In this document: piece by piece, positions 9,410 to 18,915 of the stretch
Position numbering within the stretch: the first letter of the stretch is position 1
Layout: every line of letters starts with the position of its first letter
Assembly (NCBI RefSeq): GCF_000488215.1
Contig: NZ_KI530735.1
Coordinates: forward strand, 182,534 to 246,533
Direction of reading: 5' to 3'
Source: Acinetobacter nectaris CIP 110549
GTDB lineage: Bacteria; Pseudomonadota; Gammaproteobacteria; Pseudomonadales; Moraxellaceae
DNA: 64,000 nt
Position numbers and translations under genes: made by a program
The notes under the pieces: generated by a model
Told to the model about the DNA's origin: nothing
What the model saw: the letters and a program-made list of their open reading frames with translations, nothing else
Databases searched by the model: none

Positions 9410-10762
9410 TTAAAAAACGCCTTGTGCAATCATTGCATCCGCAACTTTTACAAAGCCTGCAATATTTGCACCATCAACGTAATTGACGAATCCATTTTCT
9501 TTTGTACCGTATTTTACACAGTTATTATGAATATCGCGCATTATGTCTTGTAAACGAGAATCGACCTCGTCGCGTGACCATGAAAGTCGAATTGCGTTTT
9601 GTGACATTTCAAAGCCTGATGTTGCTACACCACCTGCATTAGATGCCTTCCCTGGCGCATATAAAACTTGAGCTTGAATAAACAGTTCTACTGCTTCAAG
9701 CGTACATGGCATATTTGCACCCTCTGCAATACAAATGACACCATTTTTAATGAGTATTTTCGCGTCGTTACCTGTTAATTCGTTTTGAGTGGCACAAGGT
9801 AGGGCAATATCTACAGGAATATGCCATGGTGTTTGTTTTTCAAAATACTCAAAATGATGCTTTTGGGCAAAGTCTGCAATACGTCCACGAGTTTCATTCT
9901 TAATTTTCATGACTTCTGCGAGTAGTTCTGAGGTAAAGCCTTCTTTAATGTAAACTGTACCATTAGAGTCAGAAAGTGTAACGACCTTTGCACCAAGTGA
10001 AATTGCTTTTTCAGCAGCAAACTGTGCAACATTGCCTGAACCTGAAATAGAAACTATTTTATCTTTAAACGACTGATGTTTTGTTTTGAGCATTTCTTCT
10101 GCAAAGTAGACAGCACCATAGCCTGTTGCTTCGGGACGAATGAGGCTGCCGCCAAATGAAATGCCTTTACCTGTAAATACTGAGGCAGTGTCATTACTTA
10201 ACTTTTTCATCATGCCTGCCATATAGCCAACTTCACGTCCACCAACGCCAATGTCTCCAGCAGGGATATCTGTATTTGGCCCTAAGTGGCGGTACAGCTC
10301 GACAATAAGTGCCTGACAAAAACGCATAACTTCATTATCTGACTTTCCTTTTGGGTTAAAGTCAGAACCACCTTTACCACCACCCATAGGTAGTGTTGTT
10401 AGAGAGTTTTTGAAGATTTGCTCAAAGCCTAAAAACTTTAAAATAGAGAGGTTTACAGATGGATGGAATCGCATTCCTCCTTTAAAAGGACCTAAAGCTG
10501 AGTTGTACTGTACTCTAAATGCGCGATTTACTTGAGTTTCACCTTGGTCATCTACCCAAGCGACACGGAATTGAATAACTCGCTCAGGCTCTACCAAACG
10601 ATCTAAAAGACCATGTTTGGTATATTGGGGGTTCTTCTCAATAAAAGGCCATAAACTTGTCATAACTTCTTCAACAGCCTGTAGAAACTCAGGTTGATGC
10701 GGATTATTTTTCTCTACTGTCGTTAGAAATTCTTGAAGGCTATTATATTTCAAAGTGTTCAT
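9410..10762 (-). CDS. gdhA: NADP-type glutamate dehydrogenase GdhA
   Basis: GdhA catalyses reductive amination of 2-oxoglutarate with ammonium, a main entry of nitrogen into glutamate. K94 in GPFKGGMRFH and K130 in PMGGGKGGSDF are the substrate-binding and catalytic region. A Rossmann loop SISGSGNVAQFA near 240 binds the cofactor. Length (450) and sequence match hexameric small GDHs, mostly NADPH-linked. The gene is monocistronic, behind a long 435-bp leader region shared with the divergent membrane-protein gene, where its control presumably lies. Confidence 0.94.
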   Translation of the reverse strand: MNTLKYNSLQEFLTTVEKNNPHQPEFLQAVEEVMTSLWPFIEKNPQYTKHGLLDRLVEPERVIQFRVAWVDDQGETQVNRAFRVQYNSALGPFKGGMRFHPSVNLSILKFLGFEQIFKNSLTTLPMGGGKGGSDFNPKGKSDNEVMRFCQALIVELYRHLGPNTDIPAGDIGVGGREVGYMAGMMKKLSNDTASVFTGKGISFGGSLIRPEATGYGAVYFAEEMLKTKHQSFKDKIVSISGSGNVAQFAAEKAISLGAKVVTLSDSNGTVYIKEGFTSELLAEVMKIKNETRGRIADFAQKHHFEYFEKQTPWHIPVDIALPCATQNELTGNDAKILIKNGVICIAEGANMPCTLEAVELFIQAQVLYAPGKASNAGGVATSGFEMSQNAIRLSWSRDEVDSRLQDIMRDIHNNCVKYGTKENGFVNYVDGANIAGFVKVADAMIAQGVF

Positions 10763-11197
10763 CCTTATTCTAAATTATGGCTAAAATGTATTTTGCTCAC
10801 GAGGAAAAATGAGTAAAGATATATCAACAATGTAACGCAGTTATTGGCTGTATGAAAAGAACATCAAGGTCTTAAAAGAAGTCTTAGTCTATTTTTTGAG
10901 TATTTTATCTTCTGCAAAGGTAAGTGATTTTATAGATATAAGCGCTTTGAAGGTATTAACTTATTTGATTCTATCGGTTTAAAAGTCATCCTATATTACA
11001 AATCCATACTTTTTGTATATCTTTTAGTTTTTATCTTTGCGATTCAGTGCTTTTAGCATGTTAATATACCAATACGCATAAAAATAATTTTTTAGGCTTT
11101 CGATTTCTTGCTTGTATGTCGCTTTTAGATTGGTTTCTAGGTAGTGCTAACGGTATAAAATTTATTACATTTCAGGTGAATAACTAGAGAGTGTTTC
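10763..11197. other. 435-bp divergent intergenic region
   Basis: This is the longest non-coding stretch in the window, between gdhA (leftward) and the DUF445-type gene (rightward). It is AT-rich and must hold both promoters. The only open frames I found are trivial, such as an 8-codon frame at 10808 behind GAGGAAAA. I saw no riboswitch fold, tRNA or clear hairpin. A small RNA cannot be excluded. Confidence 0.5.
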
Positions 11198-12514
11198 ATG
11201 TTTGAGTATTTTAGTCATTTGTGGCAACTATTTTTGCTCTGCCCAGATCATTTGGCGGTGCTAAGTATTATCCCTGTGACTGCTTTTGTAACATGGGCAC
11301 ATGTTTGGATGGCACTGCGTATGGTGTTTTATCCAATTCATTTTTTTGGTTTTCATATTGGGCGTTTGCCTATAGGCTGGCAAGGTATTGTGCCACGTAA
11401 GGCTGGACGAATTTCAGGCATTATTACAGACAATACATTAAAAAAAATTGGCTCTTTAAGTGAGTTTTTAGATGCAATGGATCCTGATGAGATGGCCAAT
11501 ATTATTGGTAATCAGGTAGATGCACAGCTTGAACATCTTATAGATGAAGTGATGCATGAGCGAAATGTTGTATTATGGGAAAACTTACCTTATTCAATTA
11601 AACGCCGTATTTATGAGCATGCACATAAACAGTTGCCGACTGTATTACATGATTTGGTGATTGATTTAACATCGCATGTCGAATCGCTTGTAGATATGCG
11701 AGATATGGTCGTGCATCAGATGGAAAATGACCGCCGCTTAATGGTGACCATGTTTTTAAAAGTGGGGTCAAAAGAAATAAACTTTATTTGGCATATTAGT
11801 GCACTGATAGGATGTTGTTTTGGTCTGATTCAAATGTTGGTTTGGTTTGTTGTACCTTGGCACTGGACAGTCCCATTTTGGGCAGCAGTTTGGGGCTTAT
11901 TAACAAATTGGATTGCAATTTGGATGGTTTTTAATCCAGTTTATCCGCATTATGTTCGCTATCCACAATTTTTTAGACGTACGACAAATCGTAAATTTCC
12001 ATGGCTTGTGCCTGTTGTACCAAGAATAGGTACTTATAACATTCAAGGTGCATTTATGAAGCGCCAAGAAGAAGTTTCAGATGTGTTTGCAAAAGTGGTA
12101 ACAGAAGAGCTGATTACTTTAAAAACCATTATGATGGAAATGATGTATGGTGATAAAAAAGAAAAAACTCGTCAAATTGTAAAAAAACATATCAATCCTA
12201 TTATGGATACACCGTTAGTTCGTACAACTTTACAGCTATCATTAGGGCCAAAAGAGTATGCAAAGTTAAAAACAGACTTGATTGACCGCTCAATAGAAAT
12301 TACGATGGTGCCTGTTTGTGATCCTGCATTTAATGCAAGTCGCGCACGTAAGATATTTAAAATGTTTCGAGATCGTATTCGTGATCTTACACCACACGAG
12401 TTTCAAAATTTATTACGTCCAGCATTTAAAGAAGATGAATGGATTTTAATCGTGTTGGGGGGAGTAACTGGTTTTATTGCCGGTACAATACATCTTTTTG
12501 TTGCTTTTTTATAA
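11198..12514 (+). CDS. DUF445-type inner-membrane protein
   Basis: This is a 438-residue membrane protein of unknown biochemical role. Hydrophobic segments lie near 18-41, 198-245 (two helices) and 416-436. Two related motifs, WMALRMVFYPIHFFG near the first helix and LTNWIAIWMVFNPVYP in the middle, match the repeated hallmark of DUF445 proteins. The region between about 75 and 190 is hydrophilic and helical. The ribosome site is AGAGAG before ATG 11198. adk follows 75 bp downstream and could be read through from it, though adk has its own ribosome site (GAGGA). The family call is by recognition of the paired motifs. Confidence 0.7.
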   Translation: MFEYFSHLWQLFLLCPDHLAVLSIIPVTAFVTWAHVWMALRMVFYPIHFFGFHIGRLPIGWQGIVPRKAGRISGIITDNTLKKIGSLSEFLDAMDPDEMANIIGNQVDAQLEHLIDEVMHERNVVLWENLPYSIKRRIYEHAHKQLPTVLHDLVIDLTSHVESLVDMRDMVVHQMENDRRLMVTMFLKVGSKEINFIWHISALIGCCFGLIQMLVWFVVPWHWTVPFWAAVWGLLTNWIAIWMVFNPVYPHYVRYPQFFRRTTNRKFPWLVPVVPRIGTYNIQGAFMKRQEEVSDVFAKVVTEELITLKTIMMEMMYGDKKEKTRQIVKKHINPIMDTPLVRTTLQLSLGPKEYAKLKTDLIDRSIEITMVPVCDPAFNASRARKIFKMFRDRIRDLTPHEFQNLLRPAFKEDEWILIVLGGVTGFIAGTIHLFVAFL

Positions 12515-12589
12515 GACGAAATCATCTATTTTTAATTTTTATAAAGTATGTTGATTTGGTCAAATTTTTGTTAAATGAGGATTTATTAG

Positions 12590-13243
<654 letters not shown>

Positions 13244-13265
13244 ATTTTATTTTGAAAAGTTGAAG

Positions 13266-13292
13266 AAAGACCTAGCTATTCTAGGTCTTTTT
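13266..13292 (+). terminator. adk terminator
   Basis: AAAGACCTAG (13266-13275) pairs with CTAGGTCTTT (13281-13290) around a 5-nt loop and runs into TTTTTC. It is a clear rho-independent terminator 23 bp after the adk stop. Confidence 0.88.
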
Positions 13293-13308
13293 CTATTAGG
13301 AAATCATT

Positions 13309-13473
13309 ATGAAATTTGCGTTAATTGCTTTAGTTGTTTTTAGCTTAGTTTTATTAATTGGGCTATTGTGGCAGAGTAAAAAAATGCTGAGTGAGGTTGT
13401 AAAAGAAAATAAGTCACGACCTAAGCAACCTCGACCACGGCAGTTACACCCAAAACTACAAAATAAACAATGA
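13309..13473 (+). CDS. 54-residue single-span membrane protein
   Basis: This short gene starts with ATG 13309 behind TTAGGAAA (good spacing) and ends with TGA 13471-13473. It encodes MKFALIALVVFSLVLLIGLL, one hydrophobic helix, then a strongly basic, proline-rich tail (KSRPKQPRPRQLHPK). The predicted topology is N-out with a basic cytoplasmic tail by the positive-inside rule. Stop codons of this gene and nth are only 2 bp apart, with no terminator between them. Good start signals, a clean helix and basic tail support a real gene. I do not recognise a family. Being after the adk terminator, it probably depends on read-through or its own promoter. Confidence 0.6.
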   Translation: MKFALIALVVFSLVLLIGLLWQSKKMLSEVVKENKSRPKQPRPRQLHPKLQNKQ

Positions 13474-13475
13474 GT

Positions 13476-14138
13476 TTATTTTAATGCGCCAAATTCAAAG
13501 CGATCAGGCCAGTTACAAACATCAGAAACCACACATTCACTGCATTTTGGTTTTCGTGCAACACAGCAGTATCGTCCATGTAAAATAAGCCAGTGATGAG
13601 CATCTACCATAAATTCTTTTGGGATGACTTTCATGAGTCGTTTTTCGACTTCAAGTACATTTTTGCCAACAGCAAGTCCTGTACGATTCCCCAAACGAAA
13701 AATATGTGTATCAACTGCCATAGTAGGCTGACCAAATGCTGTATTTAAAACAACATTCGCTGTTTTTCTACCTACGCCGGGAAGTGCTTCAAGTGCAACA
13801 CGTGTATTTGGAACTTCACTTTGATGCTGATCAATAAGAATTTTACAAGTTTTAATGACATTTTCTGCTTTTGAGTTATATAAACCAATGGTTTTTATAT
13901 AAACTTTTAATCCTTCTACACCTAAGGCATAAATACTTTCAGGTGTATTGGCAATAGGGTAAAGTTTGTCTGTGGCTTTATTTACACTGACATCGGTTGC
14001 TTGTGCAGAAAGCATTACTGCAATGAGCAATTCAAAAGGTGAAGAATAGTTTAATTCGGTTTGAGGATGCGGTCGTTGTGCTTGTAAACGTGTAAAGAAT
14101 ATTTCAATTTGTTTACGAGTCATATTTTTTGTAGTCAT
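13476..14138 (-). CDS. nth: Endonuclease III (Nth)
   Basis: Nth is a base-excision repair glycosylase/AP lyase for oxidised pyrimidines. The helix-hairpin-helix [12 protein letters not shown] (119-130) carries catalytic K125, and D143 is in AVDTHIFR. The 4Fe-4S cluster ligands are C192, C199, C202 and C208, in the standard C-x6-C-x2-C-x5-C spacing. Length (220) is close to E. coli (211). Its ATG overlaps the stop of the rnfB-like gene by 4 bp, so translation is coupled. The rnf–nth order is the same as in the enterobacterial rsx operon. Confidence 0.95.
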   Translation of the reverse strand: MTTKNMTRKQIEIFFTRLQAQRPHPQTELNYSSPFELLIAVMLSAQATDVSVNKATDKLYPIANTPESIYALGVEGLKVYIKTIGLYNSKAENVIKTCKILIDQHQSEVPNTRVALEALPGVGRKTANVVLNTAFGQPTMAVDTHIFRLGNRTGLAVGKNVLEVEKRLMKVIPKEFMVDAHHWLILHGRYCCVARKPKCSECVVSDVCNWPDRFEFGALK

Positions 14139-14935
14139 GCATTCGCACCTTGTAGTTCGGTCAGTTCAGCTTCAAGCACTTGTAATTGAGCACGTTTTTT
14201 CTCATCTTCTCGTACACTCAATTGTTTTTCTAACTTTTTAATTTGTGTGCGTAAACGGGCAAGCTGAATGGTTGTTTTTGCACTTGTTTCAGTTTTTAGT
14301 GGTTGATTTTCAGTATACACTTCTACTTTAGGTACATTTTGTACATGATTAGAAAACTCTGCAAAGAGAGCAGTATCTATTTCTGCACGCACTATTGGAC
14401 CTCGTCTAGCAGTGTTTCTTTTCTCTTCTCGTATAATATGAGAGTAATAACGTGTACGCAGGTCTTCTTGTAGTACCACTTGCTCCTTGGGTTGTGGAAT
14501 GGGGCTAGTATCTTCAATAAGGTCGATACAGTCGACAGGGCAAGGTGGAATACATAACTCACAGCCTGTACAAAGGTCTGTAAAAATAGTGTGCATCAGT
14601 TTTCCACTGCCTACAATGGCATCTACAGGGCAAGCACTGATACATTTGGTGCAACCTATGCACTCTTCCTCACGAATAATAGCTTTCATTCGTTGTGGAC
14701 GACCATCACTTTGAGTTGGCCAAATACTTTCTTCTGCTTGTAGCTTAGGGCGACTGAGTAATGTTGCAAGTTGATCTGCAACAGGTTGTCCGCCGGGAAT
14801 ACATTTATTTGCAGCTTCACCTTCAGAAATCGCTTTGGCATAAGGTAGACAGCCATCACGATGGCCACATAAACCGCATTGCGTTTGAGGGAGTAGTGCA
14901 TCAATTTGCTGGATGAGAGGGAAGTTTAAACTCAT
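14135..14935 (-). CDS. rnfB: RnfB-like polyferredoxin without the other Rnf subunits
   Basis: This is an iron–sulfur electron-transfer protein. From MSLNFPL it has a 4Fe-4S motif C20-x2-C23-x5-C29 with C45, as in the RnfB-type Fe-S domain (QCGLCG...KCIPGG). Two ferredoxin 4Fe-4S sites follow, C92/C95/C98/C102 and C122/C125/C128/C132. The last 50 residues form a probable coiled coil ([15 protein letters not shown]). The N-terminal membrane helix of true RnfB is missing, even if translation begins at the upstream GTG (14986). No rnfA, C, D, G or E lies nearby. It overlaps nth by 4 bp. It probably works as a soluble electron carrier; the partner is unknown, though fpr is next door. Confidence 0.82.
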   Translation of the reverse strand: MSLNFPLIQQIDALLPQTQCGLCGHRDGCLPYAKAISEGEAANKCIPGGQPVADQLATLLSRPKLQAEESIWPTQSDGRPQRMKAIIREEECIGCTKCISACPVDAIVGSGKLMHTIFTDLCTGCELCIPPCPVDCIDLIEDTSPIPQPKEQVVLQEDLRTRYYSHIIREEKRNTARRGPIVRAEIDTALFAEFSNHVQNVPKVEVYTENQPLKTETSAKTTIQLARLRTQIKKLEKQLSVREDEKKRAQLQVLEAELTELQGANA

Positions 14936-15019
14936 GTGGCTTGTCAATGTATGTGCAAAACAGGGGATTGTGCAGAAAAATAGCACTCAGGACAAGTCAT
15001 TCTAACAGATATGTATGAT

Positions 15020-15049
15020 AAAAAGCCGATGACTGTGCATCGGCTTTTT
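15020..15049 (-). terminator. fpr terminator
   Basis: AAAAAGCCGATG and its complement (15020-15031 with 15038-15049) form a 12-bp stem with a GC core and a 6-nt loop, 20 bp past the fpr stop. The U-run lies within the stem on the fpr-sense strand. Confidence 0.85.
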
Positions 15050-15068
15050 ATATTTATATTCCGCGAAA

Positions 15069-15848
15069 TTATTTTTCTACAAATGCACGCTCAATAACGT
15101 AGTCACCCATTTCACCCATACGAGGTGATTCTTTTAAACCGTGTTCATCAAGTAAAGCTGCAACATCTTTTAAGAACGCTGGGCTACCGCAAAGCATTGC
15201 GCGGTCAGTTTCACGGTTAAAACGAGGTAAACCAATTTTTTCAAAAAGTTGACCACTTTCAATGGCTGTTGTAACACGACCTTGAGTATGGAAATCTTCA
15301 CGCGTAACTGTTGGGTAGTAAACCAGTTTCTCTTGAATACCTAGCTCTTGGAAAAACTCATGGTTTGGTAGTTCATTGAGAATAAGGTCTTGGTATGCAA
15401 GTTCACTTACATAGCGCGTACCATGAACAACAATGACTTTTTCAAAGCGTTCATACGTTTCAGGGTCACGAATAATTGATAAGAATGGTGCTAAGCCTGT
15501 ACCTGATGATAAAAGGTATAGGTTTTTACCTGGCAATAAATCGTCGTGAACAAGTGTACCTGTTGGTTTTTTTGAAATAAGAATTTCATCGCCAACTTGT
15601 ACTTTTTGTAAGATTGAAGTTAGTGGACCGTCTGCAACCTTAATTGAGAAAAATTCAAGTTCTTCTTCATAATTTGCACTTGCAATAGAGTAGGCACGCA
15701 TTAATGGTTTGCCATTGACTTGTAAGCCAATCATGACGAACTGACCATTCTTATAGCGCAAACTTTGGTCACGTGTTGTTTTAAAGCTAAATAATGTGTC
15801 ATTCCAATGGTGAACGTGGGTAATACGTTCAACGTTAAAAGCAGCCAT
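15069..15848 (-). CDS. fpr: Ferredoxin/flavodoxin–NADP+ reductase
   Basis: This FAD enzyme exchanges electrons between NADPH and ferredoxin or flavodoxin. The FAD-binding RAYSIASANYEEELEFF lies near 50-66, the pyrophosphate/NADP region STGTLV...GTGLAPFLSIIRD near 105-130, and CGSPAFLKD near 215. The C-terminus ERAFVEK resembles bacterial class I FPRs. Length (259) matches the short bacterial type. It is transcribed alone, ends in its own hairpin and lies upstream of the rnfB-like ferredoxin on the same strand. It could reduce that protein, but this is inference. Confidence 0.93.
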   Translation of the reverse strand: MAAFNVERITHVHHWNDTLFSFKTTRDQSLRYKNGQFVMIGLQVNGKPLMRAYSIASANYEEELEFFSIKVADGPLTSILQKVQVGDEILISKKPTGTLVHDDLLPGKNLYLLSSGTGLAPFLSIIRDPETYERFEKVIVVHGTRYVSELAYQDLILNELPNHEFFQELGIQEKLVYYPTVTREDFHTQGRVTTAIESGQLFEKIGLPRFNRETDRAMLCGSPAFLKDVAALLDEHGLKESPRMGEMGDYVIERAFVEK

Positions 15849-15947
15849 TTAAAGGTCCAATTATGAATATTAAAAACACTTTCTATTTTAATCTAAAATT
15901 AATCCCGATAAACTGAATATATTTAATTGTCTTTATAAGAAAAAGTG

Positions 15948-16667
15948 ATGAAAGTTTTTGATCCGATTCAATTCCCCGTCATTGGGGTAATGCATTCACC
16001 TTTTCGTGAAAAATTTGGTATACCACGTCAGCCTAATTTAGTTGATGTGGAAAGTTATATTGAATTTCATTCACCTTATAATGATCTTTCAGCTTTTGAA
16101 GGTATAGAAGAGTTTAGTCATTTGTGGTTACTCTGGAATTTTCATGAAAATAAACAGGCAAGTTCTTCTAAATTTAGACCTCAAGTGAGACCACCTCGTT
16201 TAGGGGGGAATGAAAAGAAAGGGATATTTGCAACAAGAAGCATGTATAGACCTGCTCCAATAGGAATGTCTGTTGTAAAAAGAGTGCGAGTAGAAAAGTG
16301 TAAAAATACTGTACGTTTATATGTAACAGGCAGTGACTTATTGCATGGCACACCAATTTTAGATATTAAGCCATATATTGTGTATTCAGATGCAGTTACA
16401 GAAGCTTTGAGTGGCTATGCAATGGACGAGCCGAATAAAAAAACTGTAATTTGGGAGAGTATTGCAAAACATCAGCAAGAAATACTGTTAAGAGAAAATC
16501 AACTGACACCAAAAATAATTCATTCGATTGAGCAAGTGCTTTCTTTAGATCCTCGTCCAGCATATCAAAATGATGAACAACGGATTTATGGCATGAAGTT
16601 TGATATTTTTGATGTTCGCTTTACAGTAATATGTGATTACATTCATATTGTAGAAATTATCACATAA
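15948..16667 (+). CDS. trmO: tRNA m6t6A37 methyltransferase TrmO
   Basis: TrmO methylates N6 of threonylcarbamoyladenosine-37 in tRNAs reading ACY codons. The beta-barrel domain has GVMHSPFREKFGIPRQP near 10-26 and the signature GIFATRSMYRPAPIGMSVV near 85-104, followed by DLLHGTPILDIKPYI. The C-terminal region (DPRPAYQ) is also typical. Length is normal for the YaeB/TsaA group (about 235). An in-frame GTG at 15945 is immediately adjacent to ATG 15948, which is preferred. It is divergent from fpr. Confidence 0.92.
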   Translation: MKVFDPIQFPVIGVMHSPFREKFGIPRQPNLVDVESYIEFHSPYNDLSAFEGIEEFSHLWLLWNFHENKQASSSKFRPQVRPPRLGGNEKKGIFATRSMYRPAPIGMSVVKRVRVEKCKNTVRLYVTGSDLLHGTPILDIKPYIVYSDAVTEALSGYAMDEPNKKTVIWESIAKHQQEILLRENQLTPKIIHSIEQVLSLDPRPAYQNDEQRIYGMKFDIFDVRFTVICDYIHIVEIIT

Positions 16668-16842
16668 TATATTAATAGTTTGCATTTTATCTCATTTTAT
16701 CTTGCCTATTTTGATAGTTTTTGGTCTTGAAAGGTGCTGTGGCAAGCCTTAATGTGCATATCAACTTCATAATATTTGAATTTTTAGTGCAGTTTGGGCA
16801 CATATTTAATTTGGTTTACTTAATTTATTATTGGGATTGTTT

Positions 16843-18618
16843 ATGTATAGTCGGTCATCATCACATCATTATTCGTATTTAATAGACTTACAATGGTGTT
16901 TAGAAAACTTAATGCAAGATGGTTTAATGAGTGAGCGAGACAAAATACTTATTCAAACCACACACCGAAAAAGAGAGCAGCTTAGCTTGCATCCGTTGCA
17001 GTGGATTGCTGAGTTTAATCTTCCCAATAAATTAAATGTAAACCAGAAACTTAATTTGGCTGTACTCGGTCAGTGGTTGGCGAGTAAAGCGGGTATAGGG
17101 TTATTTACCATTGATCCTTTAAAGTCAGATGTTGATTCTCTAACAAAGATTATGTCTGAAGAATTTGCAGTTCATAATCGTCTTTTGGCGGTAGATGTTA
17201 GTGATACTGAGGTTGTTATTGGTACAGATCAGCCATTTATGACAGATTGGCTGAAAAGCTTAGAGCACATAGTAAAGCCAAAACAGATTCGCCGTGTCTT
17301 TGTAAATCCTGACCAGTTGCAGCGATACTTGATTGAATACTATCAGGTGAGTCGAGCTGTCTTTTCTTCAGAAAAAAATAAAAAAAATGAAAATAAATCA
17401 GTTGAATCTCTACTTCAAATTGGAGATATGCAAACACAAAACCCAGATGCGAATGATCAACATATTGTAAAGCTTGTCGATTGGGTTTTGCAGTTTGCAT
17501 TTGAGCAGGGTGCAAGCGATATTCATTTAGAGCCTCGAAAAGAAAAAGGCAAAGTACGTTTTCGTATAGATGGTGTCTTAACAACGATTTATCAGATGCC
17601 TGCAAATACTTTAAATGCCGTAATTGCACGTATAAAGATTTTGGGAAGAATGAATGTTGCAGAAAAAAGAAAACCGCAAGATGGTCGTTTAAAAACAAGA
17701 ACACCAAGAGGTGTCGAAACTGAACTAAGACTTTCAACTTTACCTACGGCATTAGGTGAGAAGATGGTTTTACGTGTATTTGATCCAGAAGTACTTGTGA
17801 GAGACTTCAAGCAACTGGGCTTTAATGAAAAACTACTCGATGATTGGAAAACACTAACCAGCAATACACATGGAATTATTCTTGTGACAGGGCCAACAGG
17901 GTCAGGGAAAACGACCACGCTATATTCTTCTCTGAAAAAATTGGCGACTGATGATGTGAATGTTTGCACAATTGAAGACCCAATAGAAATGCAAGAAGAT
18001 AGCTTCAATCAAATGCAAGTCAATGCAAATATTGATTTAGGCTTTGCAGATGGTATTCGTGCATTAATGCGTCAAGATCCTGATATTATTATGATTGGTG
18101 AGATTCGAGATAAAGATACTGCTGATATGGCGATTCAAGCTGCTTTAACAGGGCATTTGGTACTTTCGACACTACATACAAATGACGCACCTTCGAGTTT
18201 AGTACGACTGCATGATTTGGGAGTACAGCCTTTTTTAAGCTCGGCAACATTGTTAGGTGTACTTGCACAACGACTCGTAAGACGTTTGTGTCATTGTAAG
18301 AAAGAGATGGTTGTTTTTCAGCAAGAGTGGGAACAACTAACAGCAGGTTATGATTTACCCGTGCCTCATAAGCTTTATGAACCTGTTGGGTGTGAGGAGT
18401 GTAGGCATACAGGCTATAAAGGTCGTGTTGGTTTGTATGAGTTTATGCCAATGTCATTGGTACTAAAACAGCTTGTTAGTGATGGTGCTAAATTGGCTGA
18501 TGTTAAAGCTCAAGCAAAAAAAGAAGGAGTAGAGCCACTACGTATTGCGGGTGCACGACAAATTTTATTGGGTACAACTTCTATAGAAGAAGTAATGCGA
18601 GTTGTGCCGTTAAACTAG
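16843..18618 (+). CDS. GspE/PilB-family secretion ATPase, solitary
   Basis: This is a hexameric traffic ATPase of the kind that drives type II secretion or type IV pilus assembly at the inner membrane. The C-terminal half holds Walker A GPTGSGKTT (about 349-357), the Asp box around CTIEDPIEMQ, Walker B DPDIIMIGEIRD (about 408-419) and a His box near HLVLSTLHTND. A cysteine pair set (CHC and CEEC) forms the C-terminal zinc site. The N-terminal 170 residues are divergent, and a charged linker (SEKNKKNENK) precedes the ATPase. ATG 16843 is preferred over an in-frame TTG at 16831. No other secretion or pilus gene is nearby, so the system it powers is unknown. Confidence 0.85.
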   Translation: MYSRSSSHHYSYLIDLQWCLENLMQDGLMSERDKILIQTTHRKREQLSLHPLQWIAEFNLPNKLNVNQKLNLAVLGQWLASKAGIGLFTIDPLKSDVDSLTKIMSEEFAVHNRLLAVDVSDTEVVIGTDQPFMTDWLKSLEHIVKPKQIRRVFVNPDQLQRYLIEYYQVSRAVFSSEKNKKNENKSVESLLQIGDMQTQNPDANDQHIVKLVDWVLQFAFEQGASDIHLEPRKEKGKVRFRIDGVLTTIYQMPANTLNAVIARIKILGRMNVAEKRKPQDGRLKTRTPRGVETELRLSTLPTALGEKMVLRVFDPEVLVRDFKQLGFNEKLLDDWKTLTSNTHGIILVTGPTGSGKTTTLYSSLKKLATDDVNVCTIEDPIEMQEDSFNQMQVNANIDLGFADGIRALMRQDPDIIMIGEIRDKDTADMAIQAALTGHLVLSTLHTNDAPSSLVRLHDLGVQPFLSSATLLGVLAQRLVRRLCHCKKEMVVFQQEWEQLTAGYDLPVPHKLYEPVGCEECRHTGYKGRVGLYEFMPMSLVLKQLVSDGAKLADVKAQAKKEGVEPLRIAGARQILLGTTSIEEVMRVVPLN

Positions 18619-18640
18619 ATTTATAGGTGTCTGTTGTTTT

Positions 18641-18677
18641 AAAACAGTAATTATATATTTGATATAATTACTGTTTT
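18641..18677. terminator. Bidirectional terminator, GspE-like / hemP
   Basis: A perfect 16-bp stem (18641-18656 with 18662-18677) with a 5-nt loop lies between the convergent gspE-like and hemP genes. A-runs and T-runs flank it on both sides. Confidence 0.88.
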
Positions 18678-18714
18678 TCCACGTTTTATATCCGCTACTC
18701 GTTAAAATAACCTG

Positions 18715-18885
18715 TTACTTTGTTAAAATTAGACGGTTATTACGAGTTAGTCTTAAGCGATATTCTTCCCCAGCATGCATAATGCGAATTTCACGACCTA
18801 AAGCAAATAAGTTATTTGAATGAAGCATTGGTAAGTTTTGGTTTGATTCTGTACTGCGAGTAAATAAGTTAAACGGTGCGTTCAT
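18715..18885 (-). CDS. hemP: Hemin uptake protein HemP (56 residues)
   Basis: This gene is easily missed because of its length. The start ATG 18885 follows GGAG at a 9-nt spacing. The C-terminal half IMHAGEEYRLRLTRNNRLIL followed by TK matches the HemP/HmuP signature (H-x-G-x-x-Y-x-L-R-x-T, then L-I-L-T-K). In other bacteria HemP/HmuP is a small protein needed for expression of the heme receptor under low iron. The gene has a strong-looking promoter with a Fur box over the -10 element. No heme receptor, hmu or bhu gene is adjacent, so any effect on heme uptake would act in trans. Confidence 0.88.
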   Translation of the reverse strand: MNAPFNLFTRSTESNQNLPMLHSNNLFALGREIRIMHAGEEYRLRLTRNNRLILTK

Positions 18886-18915
18886 TTCTATTTCTCCGTG
18901 GAGTTGGCTAATGTT

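Noticed and set aside
10808..10834. 8-codon frame behind GAGGAAAA upstream of gdhA
   Set aside because: It is too short to support as a gene and has no leader-peptide features such as repeated regulatory codons or attenuator hairpins.
17237..18008. Two minus-strand frames (166 and 138 residues) inside the GspE-like ATPase
   Set aside because: They overlap the Walker-motif region of a confident gene and have low-complexity translations.
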